Below, in pieces: positions 34,381 to 42,950 of a stretch of DNA of 64,000 nucleotides. The DNA comes from an uncultured Bacteroidota bacterium (lineage in GTDB: Bacteria; Bacteroidota; Bacteroidia; Flavobacteriales; Flavobacteriaceae). Position 1 is the stretch's first letter. The number at the start of each line of letters is the position of its first letter. The position numbers and the translations under genes were made by a program. The DNA is taken from assembly GCA_902557655.1 (NCBI GenBank), contig CACEAZ010000003.1, positions 43,131 to 107,130 of the forward strand, given 5' to 3'. The notes under the pieces were generated by a model that saw only the letters and a list, made by a program, of their open reading frames with translations, was not told the origin of the DNA and did not search any database.

Positions 34381-35443
34381 TTTTGACTAAATAAACTGCT
34401 AATATTCCAAATAAAATATTTGGCAACCATACCGCTAAAATTGGAGACAAATCTGATTGTTGAGCCAATACTCCAAATATTTTATCAAAAAATACGTAAA
34501 CCATTGCAACTCCAATACCAAATGCTAAATTAACTCCTGTTCCACCTCTTCTTTTTTCTGCTGAAACGGCAAAACCAATCAATGTTAAAATAAAAATAGA
34601 AAAAGGAATACTCCACTTTTTATATTTAACAACCATATATCTTTCAATATTTGTTGAACCCCTACTCTTTTCTGTTTCAATAAAGCTAACTAAATCATCA
34701 TAATTCAGTGATTCCGCTACATAGTTCAAAGGGGTTAAATCTTCCACGCTAAAAGAAAATATAGTGTCAAATGTTCTTCTGTTTTCAAGTATATCAATTG
34801 AGTCCGTTATTGTTCGTTTAGTGTAGTTATTTAGTCTGTATTTTTTTAATTCTGGGATATATCTAATACTTGTGGAGCTAATCTTAAAATTTAATTTTTC
34901 GTCAATAAAATTTTCGAGGGTAAAATTTGTACCTACATTATTTTTTTGATTAAACTGAGTTAAAAAGATATATTCATTTTCATTAATTTTTCTAAAAATA
35001 TTTTTATTATCAACAGCTTTTCTGTTTCCTTTCAAATATTTATAGGAAAAATCATTGTACTTTTTTGTTGACTCCGGAACAATAAACATTCCTGCAAAAA
35101 GAGAAATTAAGGCTATTATCAACGAACCTATCATGTATGGTTTTAAAATTCTTTTTAAGGAAACACCTGACGAGTATAACGCGATTATCTCAGAGTTTGA
35201 AGATAATTTTGAAGTAAACCATGTAATAGCTAAAAATAAAAATAATGGAAGTAAACTTGATGAAAAATAAATACTAAAATTATAATAATGATCTAAAATT
35301 TCAACTAGAGGAACCTGCTTTTCTAATAATTTATCAATATTATCAGCGAGGTTAACAACAATAGCAATTGGGATAAATAACAGCTGTATTAAAACATAAG
35401 TAGATATAAATTTCTTTAATATGTATTGATCAATCTTATTCAA
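34367..35443 (-). CDS. lptG: LptF/LptG family permease of lipopolysaccharide transport
   Basis: LptF/G proteins form the membrane part of the LptBFG ABC exporter that extracts lipopolysaccharide from the inner membrane. The 358 residues have the YjgP/YjgQ pattern: three N-terminal membrane segments, a periplasmic jellyroll-like domain (about 115-265) and three C-terminal segments, with IDQYILKKFISTYVLIQLLFI at the start. The start is TTG, directly after the tgt stop codon, which suggests coupling. Assignment to LptG rather than LptF is by usual single-gene context in Bacteroidetes and is less sure. Confidence 0.85.
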   Translation of the reverse strand: MNKIDQYILKKFISTYVLIQLLFIPIAIVVNLADNIDKLLEKQVPLVEILDHYYNFSIYFSSSLLPLFLFLAITWFTSKLSSNSEIIALYSSGVSLKRILKPYMIGSLIIALISLFAGMFIVPESTKKYNDFSYKYLKGNRKAVDNKNIFRKINENEYIFLTQFNQKNNVGTNFTLENFIDEKLNFKISSTSIRYIPELKKYRLNNYTKRTITDSIDILENRRTFDTIFSFSVEDLTPLNYVAESLNYDDLVSFIETEKSRGSTNIERYMVVKYKKWSIPFSIFILTLIGFAVSAEKRRGGTGVNLAFGIGVAMVYVFFDKIFGVLAQQSDLSPILAVWLPNILFGILAVYLVKNAKK

Positions 35444-36580
35444 TTATAATCTATTTATTAATTGTTTCACCATAATATTCTTCCAATTTAAAAAATCTCC
35501 GTCAATTATATGCTTTCTTGCATCTTTAAGGAGTGAACAATAAAATCCAAGATTATGAATTGATGCAATTTGCCTACCCAACATTTCATTTACATTAAAA
35601 AGATGTCTTAAATAGGATTTCGAATAAGCTTTATCAACCCAGGTTGATCCATTTTCATCAATACAACTGTAGTCAAATTCCCACTTTTTATTTTTAATAT
35701 TAATAATTCCTTGGGAAGTAAACAGCATACCATTTCTTCCGTTTCTTGTAGGCATTACACAATCAAACATATCAATACCTAAAGCTATATTTTCAAGGAG
35801 ATTAGCAGGGGTTCCAACACCCATCAAATACCTAGGTTTGTCAAAAGGTAAAATATCACAAACTGTTTCTGTCATTTCATACATCTCATCGTGTGGCTCT
35901 CCAACTGATAAACCTCCAATCGCATTTCCAAAACAGTTTTTTGATGCAACAAATTTAGCAGATTCTTTTCTTAAGTCTGTATACGTGCTTCCTTGAACGA
36001 TTGGAAAAAATATTTGTTCATATCCGTATTTTGGAGGTGTGTCATTAAATCTATTAATACATCTATCAAGCCATCTATGAGTTAAATGCATGGAGTTTTT
36101 AGCATAGGAATAGTCACAGGGATAAGGCGGACATTCATCAAATGCCATAATAATATCTGCTCCTATAGACTTTTGGATGTCTATTGCACTTTCCGGTGAA
36201 AAAAAATGTTTACTTCCATCAATATGGCTCTTAAATACAACACCTTCTTCTGAAATTTTTCTTTTGGAAGACAAAGAATAAACCTGATAACCTCCAGAAT
36301 CTGTCAAAATATTGCTTTCCCAATTGATAAATTTATGTAACCCTCCAGCTTTTTCAATTGTTTCAATTCCAGGTCTCAAATACAAATGATATGTGTTACC
36401 TAATATGATGTCACTTTTAATTTCATCCTTTAATTCCCTTTGATGAATTCCTTTTACTGTTCCCTGGGTTCCAACAGGCATAAAAACCGGTGTTTCAATA
36501 GAACCATGACTGGTTTTTATTAAACAAGCCCTTGCATTTGATGATTTATCGGAATATTGTAAGTTAAAAGTTGGTTTCAT
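35444..36580 (-). CDS. tgt: Queuine tRNA-ribosyltransferase
   Basis: Tgt exchanges G34 for the queuosine precursor in tRNAs for Tyr, His, Asn and Asp. The 378-residue barrel contains TPVFMPVGTQGTVKGI, GNTYHLYLRPG, TDSGGYQVYSL (catalytic Asp), GGLSVGEPHDEMYEM and FDCVMPTRNGRNG. The zinc-site region of most Tgt enzymes, C-x-C-x2-C plus His, is degenerate here: only C306 of DYSCIDENGS remains, followed by the expected YLRHLF and HNLGFY. A -7 box ends 7 bp before the ATG. It is the first gene of tgt-lptG-eamA-accA-dnaB. Confidence 0.95.
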   Translation of the reverse strand: MKPTFNLQYSDKSSNARACLIKTSHGSIETPVFMPVGTQGTVKGIHQRELKDEIKSDIILGNTYHLYLRPGIETIEKAGGLHKFINWESNILTDSGGYQVYSLSSKRKISEEGVVFKSHIDGSKHFFSPESAIDIQKSIGADIIMAFDECPPYPCDYSYAKNSMHLTHRWLDRCINRFNDTPPKYGYEQIFFPIVQGSTYTDLRKESAKFVASKNCFGNAIGGLSVGEPHDEMYEMTETVCDILPFDKPRYLMGVGTPANLLENIALGIDMFDCVMPTRNGRNGMLFTSQGIINIKNKKWEFDYSCIDENGSTWVDKAYSKSYLRHLFNVNEMLGRQIASIHNLGFYCSLLKDARKHIIDGDFLNWKNIMVKQLINRL

Positions 36581-36587
36581 TTAATGG

Positions 36588-36595
36588 CAAATATA
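36588..36595 (-). promoter_or_regulatory. Predicted -7 promoter box for the tgt operon, implying a leaderless mRNA
   Basis: On the minus strand this is TATATTTG, matching TAnnTTTG, and it ends 7 bp before the tgt ATG at 36580. Transcription is predicted to start at or within two bases of the start codon. Confidence 0.55.
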
Positions 36596-36714
36596 AATAA
36601 GAAAGACTCATTAATAATTTATGTTACTAAAAAAGTGTAATTGTTGATAAATGAGTTGTAAATATTTTCTTAAATGAACATCGATAATTTAAATTGCAAT
36701 CAAATAAACCAACA

Positions 36715-37560
36715 ATGCAAGAACTAGAAAAATTAAACAATATAACCACTCAAACTAGAAGAGATATATTAAGAATGGTTCATAAAGTAAACTCAGGACA
36801 CCCTGGTGGATCACTTGGATGTGCGGAATTTTTAGTTACACTTTTTAATTCTGTAATGAAAAGAAATGATGATTTTTCAATGGATGGAATCAACGAAGAT
36901 ATTTTCTTTTTGAGTAATGGTCATATTTCCCCAGTTTTTTATAGTGTTCTTGCCAGATGTGGGTATTTTGACATAGATGAATTAAATACTTTTAGATTAA
37001 TTAACTCCAGATTACAAGGACACCCAACTACCCACGAAGGTTTACCAGGTGTTAGAATTGCTTCAGGATCTCTAGGGCAAGGTCTTTCTGTAGCAATTGG
37101 GGCATCTTTGAGTAAAAAAATTAATAACGATGACAATCTGGTTTATTGTTTGATGGGTGACGGAGAGCTGCAGGAAGGTCAAAATTGGGAAGCAATAATG
37201 TATGCTGCAGCAAAAAATGTGGATAATATAATTGCGACTATTGATTTGAATGGACAACAAATTGACGGCTCAACAGATGACGTAATAAAACTTGGAAACC
37301 TAAGAACTAAATTTGAGTCATTCGGATGGGATGTTATTGAAATAGAAAATGGAAATAATATTTCAGATATTTTTAATGGCTTGGAAAAGGCAAAAAGTAA
37401 AACTTATTTAGGAAAACCTGTGTGCATTTTGCTAAAAACAATCATGGGTAATGGGGTAGATTTTATGATGCATACACACGAATGGCACGGAAAGGCACCA
37501 AACGACGAACAATTAGAAATTGGACTTAAACAAAACCCTGAAACATTAGGAGATTATTAA
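36715..37560 (+). CDS. Transketolase, N-terminal (thiamine diphosphate-binding) subunit
   Basis: This 281-residue protein is the N-terminal half of a transketolase, starting with the ATG at 36715 (a TTG at 36694 is an alternative). It contains HKVNSGHPGGSLGCAEFLV, GHPTTHEGLPGVRIASGSLGQGLSVA and the ThDP/metal motif GDGELQEGQNWEAIMYAA, ending near the conserved HEWHGKAPN. The other half is the next gene, 1 bp away. Together they move two-carbon units in the pentose phosphate pathway. Split transketolases are common in Bacteroidetes and archaea. Confidence 0.96.
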   Translation: MQELEKLNNITTQTRRDILRMVHKVNSGHPGGSLGCAEFLVTLFNSVMKRNDDFSMDGINEDIFFLSNGHISPVFYSVLARCGYFDIDELNTFRLINSRLQGHPTTHEGLPGVRIASGSLGQGLSVAIGASLSKKINNDDNLVYCLMGDGELQEGQNWEAIMYAAAKNVDNIIATIDLNGQQIDGSTDDVIKLGNLRTKFESFGWDVIEIENGNNISDIFNGLEKAKSKTYLGKPVCILLKTIMGNGVDFMMHTHEWHGKAPNDEQLEIGLKQNPETLGDY

Positions 37561-37561
37561 T

Positions 37562-38515
37562 ATGAAAAATTACACATTTACAGAAAAAAAAGATACCAGA
37601 AGCGGTTTTGGGGACGGTCTTACCGAACTAGGGCTTAAAAACAATAATATTGTTGCTTTATGTGCTGACTTAACTGGCTCACTTAAGATGAATGATTTTA
37701 AAAAAAATCATCCTGATAGATTCTTCCAAGTGGGAATTGCTGAAGCTAATATGATGGGAATTGCTGCTGGATTAACTATAGGAGGTAAAATTCCCTTCAC
37801 AGGAACATTTGCTAATTTTTCCACTGGTAGAGTGTATGATCAAATAAGACAATCCATAGCCTACTCTGGAAAGAACGTAAAGATTTGTGCTTCTCATGCT
37901 GGAATTACATTAGGTGAAGATGGAGCTACTCATCAAATTCTTGAAGACATCGGAATGATGAAAATGCTTCCTGGAATGACCGTAATCAATACTTGTGATT
38001 ATAATCAAACAAAAGCTGCAACAATTGCAATTGCTGACCACAAAGGACCTGTATATTTAAGGTTTGGTAGGCCTAAAGTTCCTGTATTTACAGATCCAAA
38101 TCAAGAATTTAAAATTGGTAAAGGAGTAAAAATGACCGAAGGAAATGATGTTACATTAGTTGCTACGGGACATTTGGTTTGGGAAGCATTAGAAGCTTCA
38201 AAAGTGCTCTTTGAACAAGGGATAAGTGCAGAGGTAATTAATATTCACACCATTAAACCCTTAGATGAAGAAATAATTTTAAAATCTGTCTCCAAGACAG
38301 GATGTGTTGTTTCTGCTGAAGAACATAATTATTTAGGGGGCTTAGGTGAAAGTATTTCAAGACTATTATCTCTAAATAATCCTACTCCACAGGAATTTAT
38401 TGCAACACAAGATACATTCGGAGAATCAGGAACTCCTGCTCAACTTATGAAGAAATACGGACTAAATTCTGAAAATATAATTAAAAAAGTAAAATCTGTA
38501 ATTAAGAGAAAATAA
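37562..38515 (+). CDS. Transketolase, C-terminal (pyrimidine-binding) subunit
   Basis: The 317-residue partner of the upstream gene. It starts with the Pyr domain (KKDTRSGFGDGLTELGLKN, and the catalytic-Glu region FFQVGIAEANMMGIAAGLTIGG), continues with HAGITLGEDGATHQILEDIGMM and PVYLRFGRPKVPVF, and ends in the transketolase C-terminal fold (ATGHLVWEALEASKVL, SAEEHNYLGGLGESIS). Family members also include DXS and pyruvate dehydrogenase E1 beta, but the pairing with the N-terminal subunit makes transketolase the best call. Confidence 0.96.
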   Translation: MKNYTFTEKKDTRSGFGDGLTELGLKNNNIVALCADLTGSLKMNDFKKNHPDRFFQVGIAEANMMGIAAGLTIGGKIPFTGTFANFSTGRVYDQIRQSIAYSGKNVKICASHAGITLGEDGATHQILEDIGMMKMLPGMTVINTCDYNQTKAATIAIADHKGPVYLRFGRPKVPVFTDPNQEFKIGKGVKMTEGNDVTLVATGHLVWEALEASKVLFEQGISAEVINIHTIKPLDEEIILKSVSKTGCVVSAEEHNYLGGLGESISRLLSLNNPTPQEFIATQDTFGESGTPAQLMKKYGLNSENIIKKVKSVIKRK

Positions 38516-38521
38516 GATTAT

Positions 38522-39499
38522 TTAGTCGTCTCTTGAAGCTGTGTCATCAGGATCTAAATAATTAGGGACTCCGTCTCCATCAGTATCATCATTAGTAGGA
38601 TCTCCGTCTCCAATATCATTAGTAGGATCTCCATCTCCGTCGCGATCAACCTCTAAATCAGAGTCTGGTTCTAAATCTTCATCAATTGTGAGTGTGCCGT
38701 CATTGTCATCATCACTGTCCACAAAATCAGCATATGAATCATCATCTGAATTATCATCCGTTAAATCAGTGTTACCGTTAATATCTTCAAGATGAGAAGG
38801 AACATTGTCAAAATCATGATCATTCTCTTCAGATTGGAAAACCTTAAATTTAAAAATTAGATTTGAATACACCGGTATTGTTCCTGCAGCTGAAGCGTAA
38901 TAACCCAAACCAGAAGGAATAAACATAACACCAATTCCAGGATCATTATAAGTTATTGTTCCGTCTCCATTTATATCAAAGTCAATTGCATTATTAAATT
39001 CAGGAAGAACTCTTCCCCAACCTGCTATGGTAGAGGTTAAATCAAAATCTGCTGGTGTATAGGAATTATCAAAGACTGTATTATCCGTAAGATTCCCTTC
39101 GTAGGAAACCCTAACTTTGTCAGAAAAGTTTGGACTATTTTCTCCACCACCTTGATTTAATGTCAACACATAATATTCATAATCTGTTTCTGAGTAAGTA
39201 GTTGTATGAGTCTCGACTAGATCAATTAAAAGAGTGTTAACATCAGGATCAGGAAGTATACCATCATCAGGAATTGAATTGATAATAACTTCATCTAAAG
39301 AAATATTTTGATTATCAATTAAATAAGATGAATTGATATAATGTGTTTGTAAATAACCTACCAATGAATCATTATCAATTACCTGTTGTTCAGTTCTATC
39401 GGCCTCTGGAATAATATTAACATCATTGTCGTCGTCGTCACCACAAGAAAGACCTAAAAATAAGATTGTAAATAAAAAAATATGTAATTTAGACTTCAT
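38522..39499 (-). CDS. FKBP-type peptidyl-prolyl isomerase lipoprotein with acidic C-terminal repeats
   Basis: A 325-residue lipoprotein: Cys 19 in LGLSC is followed by a run of Asp (GDDDDND), the acidic signal that in Bacteroidetes sends lipoproteins to the cell surface. The FKBP fold spans about residues 120-220 (SDKVRVSYEGNLTDNTVFDNS, FIPSGLGYYASAAGTIPVYSNLIFKFKV). From about 225 to the end come Asp-rich calcium-binding thrombospondin-type-3 motifs (DDDSYADFVDSDDDNDG, DTDGDGVPNYLDPDD) including a short tandem repeat. I infer a surface folding factor or binding protein; calcium binding is likely from the motif. A -7 box sits 19 bp upstream. Confidence 0.88.
   Translation of the reverse strand: MKSKLHIFLFTILFLGLSCGDDDDNDVNIIPEADRTEQQVIDNDSLVGYLQTHYINSSYLIDNQNISLDEVIINSIPDDGILPDPDVNTLLIDLVETHTTTYSETDYEYYVLTLNQGGGENSPNFSDKVRVSYEGNLTDNTVFDNSYTPADFDLTSTIAGWGRVLPEFNNAIDFDINGDGTITYNDPGIGVMFIPSGLGYYASAAGTIPVYSNLIFKFKVFQSEENDHDFDNVPSHLEDINGNTDLTDDNSDDDSYADFVDSDDDNDGTLTIDEDLEPDSDLEVDRDGDGDPTNDIGDGDPTNDDTDGDGVPNYLDPDDTASRDD
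38589..38638. repeat. Imperfect 27-bp tandem duplication
   Basis: The units 38589-38615 and 38616-38638 agree at 22 of the 23 shared positions and encode two copies of GDGDPTND in the acidic tail of the FKBP lipoprotein. A slippage event is the likely cause. Confidence 0.8.
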
Positions 39500-39518
39500 A
39501 GGTTAATTTTACTTTCAG

Positions 39519-39526
39519 CAAAAATA
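39519..39526 (-). promoter_or_regulatory. Predicted -7 promoter box for the FKBP lipoprotein gene
   Basis: On the minus strand it is TATTTTTG, a match to TAnnTTTG, 19 bp before the start codon at 39499. No good -33 element is apparent. Confidence 0.45.
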
Positions 39527-39566
39527 CAATTATATCAATAATATCTAATTTATTTAACAATCTTTT

Positions 39567-40064
39567 ATGGACAAGAAAAAAATTTTAACTAATTCTCAAA
39601 TTAAAAGAAAAATTAAACGAATTTCTCTTCAAATAATCGAATCAAATGTTGAAGAAAAAGAAGTTGTTCTTGCAGGGATTGAACAAAATGGATTTCTTAT
39701 AGCAAAAGAATTAAACAAAATGATTTCTGAATTAAGTAATCTAAATATAAAGTTATGTAGCTTAAAGATTGATAAAAAAAATCCACTAAATAATATTAGT
39801 ACATCTTTAAATTCTTCTGAATATAAAAATAAATCGATTGTTGTTGTGGATGATGTATTGAACTCGGGATCAACATTGATGTATGCTGTAAAACATTTTT
39901 TAGACACAGAATTAAGACAATTAAAAACTGCTGTTCTTGTTGATAGAAATCATAAAAAATTTCCAATAAAAGCTGACTTCAAAGGGGTTTCACTTTCTAC
40001 ATCCATACAAAATCATGTAAAAGTTCAATTTGACAAAAATTCTATAGAAGCATTTTTACTTTAG
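39567..40064 (+). CDS. Phosphoribosyltransferase family protein (PyrR-like)
   Basis: The 165-residue protein contains the PRPP-binding loop VVVDDVLNSGSTLMYAV, diagnostic of type I phosphoribosyltransferases, and the N-terminal LTNSQIKRKIKRISLQIIESN and VLAGIEQNGFLIAKEL that resemble PyrR/hypoxanthine-type enzymes. It could be a uracil or purine salvage enzyme, or a PyrR-like regulator; no pyrimidine operon is adjacent. In flavobacteria this gene is often next to aroK in convergent orientation, as here, with a 9-bp overlap. Confidence 0.85.
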   Translation: MDKKKILTNSQIKRKIKRISLQIIESNVEEKEVVLAGIEQNGFLIAKELNKMISELSNLNIKLCSLKIDKKNPLNNISTSLNSSEYKNKSIVVVDDVLNSGSTLMYAVKHFLDTELRQLKTAVLVDRNHKKFPIKADFKGVSLSTSIQNHVKVQFDKNSIEAFLL

Positions 40065-40574
40065 TCTTGATATAATATCATCAACTACATAAGGAACAGA
40101 TTTATCATTACAATCAATTTTGTGTGTTGCAGAATTATAAAAAAACTCTCTTTCAAATAGATGTTTGGAAACAAACTCAAGCAATTTTTCTTCAGATGAA
40201 ATATTCGATATTAAAGGTCTTTTATTTTTTTCATTAAATAGCCTTGAGGTCAACTGAATGTTTGAATTTTTTAAATAAAAAGAAATATTATTATTTGAAA
40301 TCATCAGATCTAGATTATTAAAATAACAAGGGGTACCCCCTCCTACTGAAAGAACCAAATCATTATTGTTTTTAAGAATTTCTTTTAAATATTTTGATTC
40401 TTGTTTTCTAAAATAAAGATCTCCGTTATTTTGAAAAATATTACTTATTGAATCCTTTTCTTTTTCTTCAATATAAGAGTCTAAATCAATAAATTTTTTA
40501 TTGACTTTTAAAGATAATTCTCTGCCAATAATGGACTTTCCAGAACCCATATATCCAAGGATAATTATATTCAT
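40056..40574 (-). CDS. aroK: Shikimate kinase
   Basis: AroK phosphorylates shikimate in the pathway to aromatic amino acids. The 172-residue P-loop protein has GYMGSGKSIIGRELS, the substrate Asp motif FIDLDSYIEEKEKDSISNIF, FRKQESKYL, the shikimate-binding VLSVGGGTPCY, and the lid RLFNEKNKRPLI. All the key residues are present. It ends 9 bp inside the convergent phosphoribosyltransferase gene. Confidence 0.95.
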   Translation of the reverse strand: MNIIILGYMGSGKSIIGRELSLKVNKKFIDLDSYIEEKEKDSISNIFQNNGDLYFRKQESKYLKEILKNNNDLVLSVGGGTPCYFNNLDLMISNNNISFYLKNSNIQLTSRLFNEKNKRPLISNISSEEKLLEFVSKHLFEREFFYNSATHKIDCNDKSVPYVVDDIISRLK

Positions 40575-40605
40575 AGAATTATAAGATATTTATTTATCAA
40601 TAAGT

Positions 40606-40636
40606 ATTGTAATATAAATTAAACATTTTATATTTG
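40606..40636 (+). promoter_or_regulatory. Predicted promoter of tRNA-Lys (-33 and -7 elements)
   Basis: ATTG at 40606-40609 and TATATTTG at 40629-40636 are separated by 19 bp, the expected Bacteroidetes spacing. This is the best complete promoter in the window, 22 bp before the tRNA. Confidence 0.65.
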
Positions 40637-40658
40637 CAGGCCTAAAGTAATTAAATTT

Positions 40659-40731
40659 GACCTGGTAGCTCAGTTGGTAGAGCATCTCCCTTTTAAGGAG
40701 AGGGTCCTGGGTTCGAGCCCCAGCCAGGTCA
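40659..40731 (+). tRNA. tRNA-Lys (anticodon TTT)
   Basis: A full cloverleaf is readable: acceptor GACCTGG/CCAGGTC, D-arm GCTC/GAGC, anticodon stem TCTCC/GGAGA with loop CTTTTAA (anticodon TTT), variable loop, and T-arm CTGGG/CCCAG around TTCGAGC. The discriminator is A and CCA is not encoded. A promoter lies just upstream. It marks the left border of the iron and heme island. Confidence 0.98.
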
Positions 40732-40849
40732 CTTTTTTAACTAAAAACTTTTTCCGATATTTTTATTTTTTTATTTTTCTATCTATCTGATAGAACCCAG
40801 CGCTATATAAAAGAACCTTATTCGTTATTACATATTAAATACACGTGCT

Positions 40850-40857
40850 TATATTTG
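40850..40857 (+). promoter_or_regulatory. Predicted -7 promoter box for the hmuR-like receptor gene
   Basis: TATATTTG matches TAnnTTTG 15 bp before the TTG start. The upstream stretch holds a short inverted repeat TCTATC/GATAGA (40778-40794) but no palindrome like the one at 50501. Confidence 0.5.
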
Positions 40858-40872
40858 CTAAAAAATTAATCT

Positions 40873-42945
40873 TTGTCTAAGAAATTACTTTTTTTGTTTA
40901 CACTATTTTTGAGCTTATTTGATTCATTGGGTCAAACCATGGTTTTTAAAAATGATTCGATTGAAAACAATCTTGATGAAGTAATAATTTCCGGAACTAA
41001 AACAATCAGAGTAGTTTCTTCTCTCCCATTGAATGCCTCGGTAATAAATAAAGTTGAAATAGAAAAAACTAATGCAACCAGGTTATCTGATGTTATCAAT
41101 GAAGAACTAGGGTTAATAACAGTTTCAGATTTTGGTGGTGCAGAAGGGATTCAGATGCAAGGACTTGACTCAGAATATACTTTAGTGTTAATTGACAATC
41201 AACCCCTGGTTGGTAGACTAGCTGGAACTTTAGACTTAAATAGGGTTTCTGTAGGAAATATAAAGCAAATAGAGATTGTTCGCGGACCTTCATCCAGTCT
41301 TTACGGAAATAATGCATTTGCTGGAGTTATAAATATAATAACCGACGAACCGAAGCAAGGCTTTAATGGAAATGTAAGTAGTTCTTACGAAACCCATAAT
41401 ACAACTGATAGTAATATATCATTAAGCTATAAAAATAAAGACTTTAACGGTTCAGTGTTTTTTAACAAATACTCTAGTGATGGATATGATCTTATAGAAG
41501 ATGATGGGTTAAATACAGTGAATGAATTTAACAACAACACCCTTCAGATCAAGCTTGGCTATGATATAAGTAAAAAGTTTAAGGTTAGAATTAATACCAG
41601 GCACTTTACTCAGATGATTGATAACATCGCACCTAATAACTTAAGCGGGGAAACATTTACAGCCGAGGATAATATAAATTTTATAATAAGTCATAAATCA
41701 GATAAATTTAATACTGATTTTGAAATATATTTTACATCTTATTTTGGAGATGAATTTTTAGATGATGAACTAGGAAATAGATTCAGCGAAAGTTTTTATG
41801 ATCATATATTATTAAAACCTGAAATTAAGACGGTTTATAAGATTGATAATCAAAAAGAATTTGTCTTTGGTTTAGGAAATGAATATGAAACTTTAAACAG
41901 AACATATTTTGAAATAGAACCAAAACAAAACTCACCATTTATTTATTTTCAATATGATTATAAGCCGAATGAAAAGATTAACTTAATATTAGGTGGAAGA
42001 TTTGACAAGTACAAAGAATATAAATCTCAAATTAGCCCTAAATTTTCTGGCATCTACAAAATACAAAACAACGAATCTATAAAGATTTCTACTGGATATG
42101 GCTATAAAACACCTGACTTTAGACAATTATATTTCAATTTTTCTAATTCAACAGTTGGCTATTCCGTAATCGGATATAACGTAGTAGAAGATGTCTTAAA
42201 TCAGCTAATTGATGAGGGTCAAATTGCAAATATTATTATTCCGATCGAGGAATTTGAAGATCCTTTAAGTCCTGAGAGTTCTTTTGGAGTAAATATCGGA
42301 TATAGCAGAGAAATAAATGAGAAAATTAGTTTATCCTCTAATATTTTTAGTAATTCAGCCAAAAACCTAATTGATTATCGTGTAATCGCAAATAAAATAA
42401 ACGGTCAAAATGTTTTTTCATACTATAATGTAAATAATGTTTCCACTTTTGGTTTTGATATTAACACAAAATATAAAGCTGATAATTATTTGAACTTTTC
42501 TATTGGCTATCAGCTCTTGTATGCATATGATTTAGATGCTAGAAAAGCATTTGAAAATGGAGATGTATATGCTCGCCTTACTGTTGATTCACCAGCTTTC
42601 AGATTAAAAAAGTCTGATTATTTTGGTTTATATAACAGATCAAGACATATGGGTGTTTTAAAGATAAATTACAACAATCTTGAAAATAATTTCAGCTGTA
42701 ACCTAAGATTGAGATATAGAAGTAAGTATGGGATTTATGACAGTAATTCTAATAACTATTTAGATAAGTATGATGACTTTGTGAATGGCCATATCACTAC
42801 AAATATTAGTATGAATAAAATAATTAATTCAAGTTTAACAGTCTCTGGTGGTGTGGAAAATATTTTTAACTACTTAGATAGACAAAATATTTCAAATCTA
42901 AGTGGGAGAATTTACTTTTTACGTGCCAAGTATAATTTAAAATAA
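40873..42945 (+). CDS. TonB-dependent outer membrane receptor, probably for heme
   Basis: A 690-residue beta-barrel receptor with a signal peptide (about 1-20, ending SLGQ). A TonB box-like stretch (LDEVIISGTK) is followed by the plug domain (INEELGLITVSDFGGAEGIQMQG, VLIDNQPLVGRLAGTLDLNRVS, IKQIEIVRGPSSSLYGNNAFAGVINIIT). The C-terminal strands end in FLRAKYNLK. No carboxypeptidase-like domain precedes the plug. The next gene, 5 bp away, encodes an HmuY lipoprotein, so by family pairing this is most likely the HmuR-type receptor for heme. The start is TTG at 40873. Confidence 0.9.
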   Translation: MSKKLLFLFTLFLSLFDSLGQTMVFKNDSIENNLDEVIISGTKTIRVVSSLPLNASVINKVEIEKTNATRLSDVINEELGLITVSDFGGAEGIQMQGLDSEYTLVLIDNQPLVGRLAGTLDLNRVSVGNIKQIEIVRGPSSSLYGNNAFAGVINIITDEPKQGFNGNVSSSYETHNTTDSNISLSYKNKDFNGSVFFNKYSSDGYDLIEDDGLNTVNEFNNNTLQIKLGYDISKKFKVRINTRHFTQMIDNIAPNNLSGETFTAEDNINFIISHKSDKFNTDFEIYFTSYFGDEFLDDELGNRFSESFYDHILLKPEIKTVYKIDNQKEFVFGLGNEYETLNRTYFEIEPKQNSPFIYFQYDYKPNEKINLILGGRFDKYKEYKSQISPKFSGIYKIQNNESIKISTGYGYKTPDFRQLYFNFSNSTVGYSVIGYNVVEDVLNQLIDEGQIANIIIPIEEFEDPLSPESSFGVNIGYSREINEKISLSSNIFSNSAKNLIDYRVIANKINGQNVFSYYNVNNVSTFGFDINTKYKADNYLNFSIGYQLLYAYDLDARKAFENGDVYARLTVDSPAFRLKKSDYFGLYNRSRHMGVLKINYNNLENNFSCNLRLRYRSKYGIYDSNSNNYLDKYDDFVNGHITTNISMNKIINSSLTVSGGVENIFNYLDRQNISNLSGRIYFLRAKYNLK

Positions 42946-42950
42946 CAATT

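Noticed and set aside
37218..37226. DnaA-box-like sequence TGTGGATAA
   Set aside because: It is a single site inside the transketolase coding region and is expected by chance in AT-rich DNA.
36715..38515. Transketolase broken by a frameshift
   Set aside because: Both halves have their own starts and complete domains, and the split is the normal form in many Bacteroidetes.
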